Below, in pieces: positions 1-5,552 of a stretch of DNA of 7,329 bases. Source of the DNA: an uncultured Clostridia bacterium (GTDB lineage Bacteria; Bacillota; Clostridia; Peptostreptococcales; Acidaminobacteraceae); NCBI GenBank assembly GCA_937880545.1, contig CALFKA010000200.1:1-7329 (forward strand), written 5' to 3'. The notes beneath the pieces are model-generated. The model searched no databases. It worked only from the letters and a program-made list of their open reading frames with translations, and was not told the DNA's origin. Position 1 is the first letter of the stretch, and each line of letters starts with the position of its first letter. The translations under genes were made by a program, and so were the position numbers.

Positions 1-338
1 CATTCATAGAGGGTGATGGTGCTGCTCTGTCTCAAGGAGAGCGTCAGCTTCTCTCCATCGCAAGAGCAGCTGTAGCCGATCCTCCTGTTCTCATCTTGGA
101 TGAAGCCACCAGTTCTATTGACACGATGACCGAGCGGCGCATTCAGGCGGGGATGGACAACCTCATGAAGGGCAGGACGGTACTCGTCATTGCTCACCGC
201 CTCTCGACCGTACAGGACTCCGATGCCATCTTGGTCATGGAGGAGGGAGAGATCATCGAACGAGGCGAGCAGGACTATCTCCTCTCTCTCAAAGGTCTCT
301 ACTACGAACTCTATACTGGAAAAGCAAAACTGGCTTAA
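1..338 (+). CDS. ABC exporter, C-terminal part of nucleotide-binding domain (5' partial)
   Basis: This is the end of an ABC-type exporter (multidrug/lipid half-transporter with fused membrane and ATPase domains). It is open from the left edge in the frame starting at base 3, so only the last 111 codons are present. Visible motifs in order are the ABC signature LSQGER, Walker B VLILDEATSSID with the catalytic glutamate, and the H-loop in VIAHRLST, followed by the usual tail ending in KGLYYELYTG. The signature reads LSQGE rather than LSGGQ. From family knowledge, that form together with the DPPVLILDEATSSID stretch is common in one subunit of Firmicutes heterodimeric exporters (YheH/LmrD/BmrD-like), so I infer a partner half-transporter gene to the left. 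The substrate cannot be told from this fragment. The membrane domain, Walker A and Q-loop lie outside the window. A hairpin terminator follows directly, so this is the last gene of its transcript. Confidence 0.93.
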   Translation, partial: FIEGDGAALSQGERQLLSIARAAVADPPVLILDEATSSIDTMTERRIQAGMDNLMKGRTVLVIAHRLSTVQDSDAILVMEEGEIIERGEQDYLLSLKGLYYELYTGKAKLA

Positions 339-348
339 AGAAAATACG

Positions 349-378
349 ACCCGGCAAGTTCATCTGCCGGGTTTTGCT
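349..378 (+). terminator. Intrinsic terminator after the ABC exporter gene
   Basis: A perfect 8-bp stem, ACCCGGCA (349-356) with TGCCGGGT (365-372), closes an 8-nt loop and is followed by TTTTGCTT. It starts 10 bases after the stop codon at 336-338. GC-rich stem, short loop and T-rich tail fit a Rho-independent terminator on the plus strand. Confidence 0.88.
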
Positions 379-404
379 TATCTAGAAAAGTTTGTTGGGA
401 CATC

Positions 405-431
405 TTCCGTCGACCGAATATAGGGTACAAT
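405..431 (+). promoter_or_regulatory. Possible promoter for the alkD-like gene
   Basis: TACAAT at 426-431 is a good -10 hexamer, placed about 50 bases before the start codon and after the upstream terminator, where a promoter for the next gene is needed. The -35 is poor: TTCCGT at 405-410 gives a 15-bp spacer. The call rests mainly on the -10 and on position. Confidence 0.35.
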
Positions 432-480
432 ATTTTTATACACTGGGCGATCAAACTCATTCCTGATACATGAGGCGTTA

Positions 481-1143
481 ATGATTTATACTTTTATGAA
501 GGTGAAGGAGATCTTTGTCTCCCATGCCGACACAACAAAAGCTGAAGCGATGAGCAAATACATGCGCTTCCTCTTCCCCTTCTATGGGATTGCCACCCCT
601 CTTAGAAGAGAACTTACACGGCCCATCATCCGAGAGTTCAAAAGACAAGAAGAGATAGACTGGGATTTCTTAAGCAAATGCTATGAAGACCCGCATCGAG
701 AAATGCACTACCTGGCCCTTGATGCCCTGCTATCTATAAGAAAAAAACTCCTGCATGAGCACCTCCCCAAACTGTTCCCGTTTGTCAAACAACATCAGTG
801 GTGGGATTCTATCGATGTGCTCGATGGCATCCTTGGAGAGATTGCCCGAAAAGATCCGAGAACGAAAACCCTCCTCCGCAACTGGGCAGAGGAAGAAGAC
901 TTCTGGCTACGGCGCATCGCCATCAACCACCAGCTAGAATATAAAGAAGAGACTGATACCGAGCTTCTCGAGTACGCTATCACAAAAAACTTTGGCAATG
1001 ACGAGTTCTTTATCAATAAAGCGATTGGTTGGAGTCTGCGAGAATACTCAAAGACCCATTCTCAGTGGGTGCGTGATTTTATCCAAAGACATGAAGAGTA
1101 TATGTCTCCACTTAGTCTTAGAGAGGCAAAGAAGTATCTATAG
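481..1143 (+). CDS. alkD: AlkD-like DNA alkylation repair protein (HEAT-like repeat DNA glycosylase)
   Basis: This gene encodes a 220-residue protein of the DNA_alkylation_repair family, near the usual family length of about 220-240. Members are all-helical HEAT-like repeat proteins that remove bulky or positively charged N3/N7-alkylated purines from DNA without flipping the base. Family hallmarks are visible: KAEAMSKYMRFLFPFYGIATPLRR near the N-terminus, QWWDSIDVLDG (residues 106-116), FWLRRIAINHQL (141-152) and FFINKAIGWSLREYSK (176-191). By alignment from memory with Bacillus cereus AlkD, W108, D112, R145 and W184 correspond to its DNA-contacting and catalytic residues W109, D113, R148 and W187, so it looks active. 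I chose the ATG at 481 because GAGG at 472-475 lies five bases upstream. An in-frame ATG at 496 would give the more family-typical MKVKEIF start but lacks a clear ribosome binding site. The gene stands alone between terminators and converges on rtcB. Confidence 0.92.
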   Translation: MIYTFMKVKEIFVSHADTTKAEAMSKYMRFLFPFYGIATPLRRELTRPIIREFKRQEEIDWDFLSKCYEDPHREMHYLALDALLSIRKKLLHEHLPKLFPFVKQHQWWDSIDVLDGILGEIARKDPRTKTLLRNWAEEEDFWLRRIAINHQLEYKEETDTELLEYAITKNFGNDEFFINKAIGWSLREYSKTHSQWVRDFIQRHEEYMSPLSLREAKKYL

Positions 1144-1145
1144 AA

Positions 1146-1166
1146 AAAGCCAGCTCAGCTGGCTTT
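1146..1166. terminator. Shared convergent hairpin terminator (alkD / rtcB)
   Basis: A perfect 9-bp stem, AAAGCCAGC (1146-1154) with GCTGGCTTT (1158-1166), closes a 3-base loop. The loop is the rtcB stop codon itself (TGA on the minus strand, 1155-1157), and the right arm encodes the last rtcB codons (K-A-S). On the minus strand the hairpin is followed by a run of five T residues, so it should stop rtcB transcription well. On the plus strand only three T residues follow, so it may act more weakly for alkD, whose stop codon ends 2 bases before the stem. Confidence 0.85.
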
Positions 1167-2264
1167 AAAGTTGTAGATGGGTTTTAATCTGTGCAGGATC
1201 TCCACCGTCTCATGCAGATATTCCAGGAAGAACTCTTCGTCTTTATAGGCCATGGGCGCTTCGTCCAATGTGCCTTTTCGAATAGAGGAGCTGAAGATGC
1301 CCTTCATGCTCTCGTGAAAGTCTCTCATGGAGAGTTCTTTTTTTGCCTGTGTGCGTGACATCACTCGTCCCGCTCCGTGAGGCGCGGATTCATTCCAGTC
1401 GGGATTTCCTTTCCCAACACAGAGCAAGGATCCATCGCGCATATTGAGCGGAATCAAAATCTTCTCTCCTTTTCGGGCGGAGACCGCTCCTTTTCGAAGG
1501 ATCATGTGTTCTAAATCAATATAGTTGTGAATGGTGGAGAACTGCTCCTCTACCTTCCACTGCATCCCCGAGAGAATCATCTGTGCCATGGCTTTGCGGT
1601 TCCACAGAGCGTAGTCGTGCATCACTTTCATGTCATGGAGATAGTCTTCCAGTACAGGCCCTTCCAGGTATTCAAGAGATTTCGGCTGATGAGGGGATAT
1701 CTTGGCGGCTATTCTCTGATAATATTGTGCGATCTGAAGTCCGATATTTCTTGATCCGGAATGGATCACGAGATAGAGCGCCCCTTCTTCATCTTTATTT
1801 ACTTCAATAAAATGATTTCCTCCACCCAATGTGCCAAGCGAGAGTTTGGCTCTCTGGAAGTCAAGTTGTCTATCATTTCGCCCCCCTTCTCTACTTCGAA
1901 GAGAGGTGATATCTACCTTTTCAAGGTATTCATGTGGTTTCTTGCGAATAGAAAACCCTGAGGGAATCTGCTCTTTGATCAAGCGATCAAGTGCTGGCAG
2001 GTCCACTTCCTTTTCCTGCAGCTTGGTCGTCAGCATCCCACAACCGATATCTACTCCCACCAAATTGGGAACCACTTTGTCGCTGATGGTCATGGTGGTT
2101 CCTATGGTGCTTCCGGCTCCGGCATGGACATCGGGCATGACGCGGATCCGGCTTCCTTCGGCAAAAGGCTGATCCACCAGCGTCTGAATCTGCTCTCTGG
2201 CACGGGATTCAAGTTCACTGGTAAACACTTTGGCTTCGTTATATTTCCCTTTAACAATAATCAT
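1155..2264 (-). CDS. rtcB: RtcB family RNA-splicing ligase
   Basis: The 369-residue product is an RtcB-type RNA ligase, a cytoplasmic Mn2+- and GTP-dependent enzyme that joins RNA ends bearing 2',3'-cyclic phosphate or 3'-phosphate to 5'-OH. It is somewhat shorter than E. coli RtcB (408 residues). Conserved blocks appear in order: MPDVHAG (43-49), VGVDIGCGM (69-77), GTLGGGNHFIEV (144-155), HSGSRNIG (168-175), IHNY (245-248), RKGAV (257-261) and PHGAGR (295-300). From E. coli numbering by family knowledge, D72, C75, H151, H168 and H246 would bind manganese and H296 would be the guanylylated histidine; all are present, so the enzyme should be active. The start has a strong site, GGAAGGAGGG, about seven bases upstream. 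The kinase gene ends 65 bp upstream on the same strand with no clear terminator between, so co-transcription is possible. No rtcA, rtcR or prfH gene is visible, so the RNA target (tRNA, rRNA or toxin-cleaved RNA) is unknown. Confidence 0.96.
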   Translation of the reverse strand: MIIVKGKYNEAKVFTSELESRAREQIQTLVDQPFAEGSRIRVMPDVHAGAGSTIGTTMTISDKVVPNLVGVDIGCGMLTTKLQEKEVDLPALDRLIKEQIPSGFSIRKKPHEYLEKVDITSLRSREGGRNDRQLDFQRAKLSLGTLGGGNHFIEVNKDEEGALYLVIHSGSRNIGLQIAQYYQRIAAKISPHQPKSLEYLEGPVLEDYLHDMKVMHDYALWNRKAMAQMILSGMQWKVEEQFSTIHNYIDLEHMILRKGAVSARKGEKILIPLNMRDGSLLCVGKGNPDWNESAPHGAGRVMSRTQAKKELSMRDFHESMKGIFSSSIRKGTLDEAPMAYKDEEFFLEYLHETVEILHRLKPIYNFKAS

Positions 2265-2329
2265 CTCTGCCCTCCTTCCACCTCTCCTATACCCAATGTC
2301 CCCTTATGAACTGAAAAAGGTTAGCTTCT

Positions 2330-3922
2330 CTACTTCTCGCAGGCTAAACGGATGAGAAACTTGGTTTTCCATTTCCCTTCAGGCTCATCAAGTACAATTG
2401 TACCTCCGTGCATGGCAATAATCGTCTCAGTAATGGCGAGACCCAGACCTGATCCGGCTTTTCCCCCACGCGCTTCATCGGCGATGACAAAAGGCTCAAA
2501 GAAATTTTTTCTGTCCGGTGAGGAGATCCCAATTCCATCGTCAGCAAAAGTGATCTCGATCGTCTCTTCTTTTTCTTCCAGTTGAAAGTTGAGTGTTGTC
2601 CCCTGAGGATTGTGCTGCAAGACATTGGCGATGAGGTTGTCAAAGGCTCGCGTGAGAAGAAGTTGATCGGCTTGCCCATAGATCCTTTTCTCCGGAATAT
2701 CCACTTCGAGCGAATAGCCTGCCAGTTCCATCTCCTGGTATTTTTGTGCAAGATATTGTGTGAAAAAATCAGTGATGTTCATCCGCTTAAGAGAAAGAGG
2801 CATGGAGGGATGCTTGAGTTTGCTATACTCAAAAAACGAATTGATCAGCTTTGTCAGCTGAGCGGACTTCTGATAGATCGTCTCCAAGTAGCGAGGCTGC
2901 TGTTCAATTGGAACCAGATCGTCACGGATCGCCTTTGCATAGCCTTGTATGACGGTGATCGGGGTCTTGAGATCATGGGAGATATTGGTCATCATTTTCT
3001 CTTTTGCCTCATCGAGAGCCTGCCTCTGCTTCTCGCTATCACCGAGACGCCGGGTCAGGTCGTTGAAGCGAGAATAGATCTCGACAAACTCTCGGGGACC
3101 ATCGTAGGCAATAGGCTGCGAAGGCTCGTTTGCCAATAGATGGAGGATCGATTCATCGAGCGGGCGCAACAGACTTTTGGTCTTTTTATTCAGCCACACA
3201 ATGGAAACAGCCACAAACAGCAAATAGAAAAAGGCGAGGAAAATCCATATATTTTCAATAAACCCCAGAACAAGCAGATACTCTTTTTCGCTAAACTTCG
3301 TCACGGCATACAGGGTAAAATACGTCTTTCCATCTGCACCGGTCAATCGCTCATGATATAAGTCGCGCTCACCCGTATAGATCCCACTGAGGATCTCCAG
3401 TTCTCTTTTTGTAAAAGAAGTTTTATCTGATGGTTTTGACTGATAGAGAATATGAAGATCCTTGTCCAAGACAAAGTAGCGATTTTTCTCGTACTCTGTC
3501 TCATCGCTTACCTGTTGCTTCACCAGAACCATCGGTTGATTCCGTTCGTCTTTGTATTCCATGACATCGAAGTAGAAACCTTCTTCGAACATCGACAGGC
3601 TTCGGATTTCGTCCGGAGTCAGAAAAAAAGCATCTGAGCTTTGTCCCGCAGAGCTTACTAGTTTTCCATCTTGATCGTACACCTGTATAAATGCATCCTC
3701 CCCCAGATACCGTGCGACAGACGACGCACTGGGGGCAGTTTGCGGAGATGTCTTCACTTGCTCGATCAACTCTTCTGCCTTGTACAGTGGCATCATGCGA
3801 CTCATCTGATAAGTAGAAAAGATCTGTACGCCTATGATACAGACGATCAAAGCGAGAGTCAGAAAGAGGTAGTTCTGAATCAACAGAAAAGAAAGACTTC
3901 TCGATTTTTTATAGTTTTTCAA
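2330..3922 (-). CDS. Membrane sensor histidine kinase of a two-component system
   Basis: This 530-residue kinase is the partner of the response regulator just upstream. It has one membrane helix near residues 14-35, an extracellular sensing region of about 180 residues (36-215), a second helix near 216-244, a linker that may be a degenerate HAMP, then the dimerisation and catalytic core. Visible kinase motifs are the H-box NISHDLKTP with phospho-accepting H316, N-box DNLIANVLQHN (428-438), G1 box DDGIGI (461-466), F-box FFEPF (474-478) and G2 box GSGLGLAI (490-497). The large sensor region rules out the loopless BceS-type kinase. Its fold is not recognisable by eye; a PAS/Cache-like domain is possible. 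The start codon is TTG, overlapping the regulator gene by 14 bases. Later ATG codons would delete the first membrane helix, so I keep TTG. A weak GAGGACTGGG lies upstream, and translation is probably coupled to the regulator. The signal is unknown; the divergent ABC cassette is the likely output. Confidence 0.95.
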   Translation of the reverse strand: MKNYKKSRSLSFLLIQNYLFLTLALIVCIIGVQIFSTYQMSRMMPLYKAEELIEQVKTSPQTAPSASSVARYLGEDAFIQVYDQDGKLVSSAGQSSDAFFLTPDEIRSLSMFEEGFYFDVMEYKDERNQPMVLVKQQVSDETEYEKNRYFVLDKDLHILYQSKPSDKTSFTKRELEILSGIYTGERDLYHERLTGADGKTYFTLYAVTKFSEKEYLLVLGFIENIWIFLAFFYLLFVAVSIVWLNKKTKSLLRPLDESILHLLANEPSQPIAYDGPREFVEIYSRFNDLTRRLGDSEKQRQALDEAKEKMMTNISHDLKTPITVIQGYAKAIRDDLVPIEQQPRYLETIYQKSAQLTKLINSFFEYSKLKHPSMPLSLKRMNITDFFTQYLAQKYQEMELAGYSLEVDIPEKRIYGQADQLLLTRAFDNLIANVLQHNPQGTTLNFQLEEKEETIEITFADDGIGISSPDRKNFFEPFVIADEARGGKAGSGLGLAITETIIAMHGGTIVLDEPEGKWKTKFLIRLACEK

Positions 3923-4601
3923 TTTTATATCCCAGTCCTCTTACCGTCTTAATATAAACCGGACTTTTTGGATCATCTTCGATTTTTTCTCTCAATTTGG
4001 AGATATGGACCATGATCGTGTTTTCATCACTTTCAAAGCAGTACCCGCTGGCGCTTTCATAGAGCTGCGACTTAGTAAAAACGCGACCGGGTGTGCTCAT
4101 CAACTTGGCAAGAATTTTAAATTCCATGGGGGTAAGAGAAATGTATTCATCTTTTTTCGTCAGACTCATCTGATGCAGATCCAACACCAGCTCCCCCAGG
4201 CGAATTTCATTGATCTCGCCGGCCTGAGCTCCTAGCTGATAGTAGCGGCGCAAGTTTGACTGAATCCTTGCGAGGATCTCCAGAGGACTAAAGGGTTTGG
4301 TTACATAATCATCCGCTCCCAGGTTGAGCCCTACGACCTTGTCGCTCTCAGCATCCTTTGCTGAGAGAATAATGATGGGGATATTGTCCTTAGCACGGAT
4401 CTCCTGAATAAGTGAATAGCCGTCCATCCTCGGCATCATGATGTCGATCACCGCCAGGTCGATCTGATGTTCATTCATCAGCTGCAGAGCGTCGATTCCG
4501 TTTTCAGCTGTGATGACTTCGTAGCCACCACTCTCAAGGTATAATTTCAACAATTGCACGATATCAAAATCGTCTTCCGCAATCAGTATTTTTCTTTTCA
4601 T
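3909..4601 (-). CDS. OmpR/PhoB-family response regulator
   Basis: The 230-residue protein has a receiver domain (about 1-118) and a winged-helix DNA-binding domain of the OmpR/PhoB type (about 130-230). In the receiver, acidic D10 and D11, phospho-accepting D53 in VIDIMMPRMDG, S80 and K102 (in YVTKPFSPLE) are all in place, so it should be phosphorylated normally. The effector domain shows LTPMEFKIL, GRVFTKSQLYE, the recognition-helix stretch TIMVHISKLREKIE and the wing IKTVRGLGYKIE. The ATG start is preceded by AGAGGAAG about three bases upstream. Its stop codon lies inside the kinase gene (14-base overlap), so the two are one operon. It probably binds the control region to its right to regulate the ABC ATPase and secreted-protein genes and possibly itself; this is inferred from divergent adjacency. 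Confidence 0.96.
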   Translation of the reverse strand: MKRKILIAEDDFDIVQLLKLYLESGGYEVITAENGIDALQLMNEHQIDLAVIDIMMPRMDGYSLIQEIRAKDNIPIIILSAKDAESDKVVGLNLGADDYVTKPFSPLEILARIQSNLRRYYQLGAQAGEINEIRLGELVLDLHQMSLTKKDEYISLTPMEFKILAKLMSTPGRVFTKSQLYESASGYCFESDENTIMVHISKLREKIEDDPKSPVYIKTVRGLGYKIEKL

Positions 4602-4683
4602 CGACTTCCTCTTTCTCGTTCGTACTGTCTCTATCCTGAAAGCCCTATCTTTACCGACCCTTCAGATATCCTTAAGTTCTTTT

Positions 4684-4713
4684 AATATACCCCTCTATCC
4701 TCGATCACCTCAA
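4684..4713 (-). promoter_or_regulatory. Putative promoter of the regulator-kinase operon
   Basis: On the minus strand, TTGAGG (4708-4713) and TATATT (4684-4689) are separated by 18 bp and resemble a sigma-A promoter. Transcription would start near 4677, giving a leader of about 75 bases before the regulator's ATG. The -10 has five of six consensus bases and the -35 four of six. Confidence 0.55.
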
Positions 4714-4758
4714 GCTCGGGTGTAGTTATCTTGTCATTTCTATAGTTCTGACGCACTG

Positions 4759-4776
4759 TTTTTAAGACTCTTTTTA
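4759..4776 (+). repeat. Direct TTTTTA repeat in the divergent control region (possible regulator box)
   Basis: TTTTTA occurs at 4759-4764 and again at 4771-4776, 12 bp apart, each followed by an AGA-containing stretch, just upstream of the ABC cassette. OmpR-family regulators bind direct half-sites about 10-12 bp apart, and no good -35/-10 pair is visible here for the plus-strand genes, as expected of an activated promoter. An A/T-rich pair of six-mers can also occur by chance. Confidence 0.25.
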
Positions 4777-4821
4777 GATAATCCTAAGAAATGGGTTCTA
4801 TCCTGAAGAGAGCAAACCACG

Positions 4822-4827
4822 AAGGAG
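4822..4827 (+). promoter_or_regulatory. Ribosome binding site that sets the ABC ATPase start
   Basis: AAGGAG lies five bases before the ATG at 4833. The in-frame ATG at 4791 has no comparable site and would add 14 residues outside the family core, so 4833 is preferred. Confidence 0.8.
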
Positions 4828-4832
4828 TGATT

Positions 4833-5552
4833 ATGGACAGTGTATCTTCTACTGCCAAGCCTATCATAGAAGTCCGTGACCTGACGAAGATCTATACCTT
4901 AGGGGAAGAAAAAGTCGTTGCCTTGGATAAAATCCATCTCAATATCTATCCGGGCGAGATTCTCTCCATCTTCGGAGCTTCCGGCTCCGGAAAGAGTACT
5001 TTCCTCAATCAGCTCGCCGGACTCGAAAAACCCACGAAGGGAACGATCCGGATTATGGGACAACCCGTCTCACGACTGAGTGAGATGCGTCTGGCTGAAT
5101 TCCGCCAGAGAAATATCGGCTTCGTCTTTCAAGCCTACAATCTCCTCCCCTTCCTCACCGCTACAGAAAATGTGGCCATGCCTCTGATGTTTCGGGGTTT
5201 GAGCGAGAGAAAACGCACAGCGAGAGCCCGATCTATGTTAAAGCAGGTCGGACTCGAGCATCGGCTGGAACATTATCCCTCCCAGATGTCAGGCGGGCAA
5301 CAGCAGAGGGTGGGAATCGCCAGAGCCTTTGTGACCCGTCCAAAGATTGTTTTTGCCGATGAACCCACCGGCAATCTCGACTCCAAAACAACAGTCGAAG
5401 TGATGCAAATGATCACGGATTTTGCTCGTACTTTTCATCAGACCATCATCCTTGTGACGCACAATCCGGAGATGGCTGCCTATACAGACCGAATCATTAC
5501 ACTGGTGGACGGTCGAATCATCAGTGATCAAAAAGGAGAACTCACATGCTGA
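4833..5552 (+). CDS. ABC transporter ATP-binding protein, LolD/MacB/FtsE type
   Basis: This 239-residue stand-alone ATPase powers a type VII (MacB/FtsX-like) ABC system at the inner face of the membrane. Motifs seen are Walker A GASGSGKST (48-56), Q-loop FVFQAYNLLP with Q100, signature SGGQQQRV (153-160), Walker B IVFADEPTGNLDS (172-184) with the catalytic glutamate, and H-loop VTHN with H210. The phrases FADEPTGNLDS and QAYNLLPFLTATENV are typical of the LolD/MacB/SalX group, which in Gram-positives drives antimicrobial-peptide resistance, cell-envelope work or export rather than import. Length is normal. The stop codon overlaps the start of the next gene (ATGCTGA), so the two are translationally coupled. 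No permease is fused or present in the window; one is expected downstream of the secreted protein. Transcription is divergent from the two-component system, its likely regulator. Substrate unknown. Confidence 0.95.
   Translation: MDSVSSTAKPIIEVRDLTKIYTLGEEKVVALDKIHLNIYPGEILSIFGASGSGKSTFLNQLAGLEKPTKGTIRIMGQPVSRLSEMRLAEFRQRNIGFVFQAYNLLPFLTATENVAMPLMFRGLSERKRTARARSMLKQVGLEHRLEHYPSQMSGGQQQRVGIARAFVTRPKIVFADEPTGNLDSKTTVEVMQMITDFARTFHQTIILVTHNPEMAAYTDRIITLVDGRIISDQKGELTC

Noticed and set aside
2582..3139. 185-codon plus-strand ORF opposite the kinase gene
   Set aside because: It lies wholly antisense to kinase codons carrying the H-box and N-box motifs, has no ribosome binding site or family resemblance, and is a shadow of the real gene.
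4636..4665. Possible leader hairpin in the regulator mRNA (CTGAA/TTCAG arms)
   Set aside because: The stem is about 5-7 bp including a wobble pair, with a loop of some 16 bases and no T tract, so it is too weak to call as a riboswitch or attenuator.
4731..4746. TTGTCA and TATAGT as a plus-strand promoter for the ABC cassette
   Set aside because: Each hexamer resembles a consensus element, but they are only 4 bp apart and neither has a partner at 16-18 bp.
4791..4832. N-terminal extension of the ABC ATPase from the upstream ATG
   Set aside because: There is no good ribosome binding site before 4791, while AAGGAG is ideally placed for 4833, and the extra 14 residues lie outside the family core.
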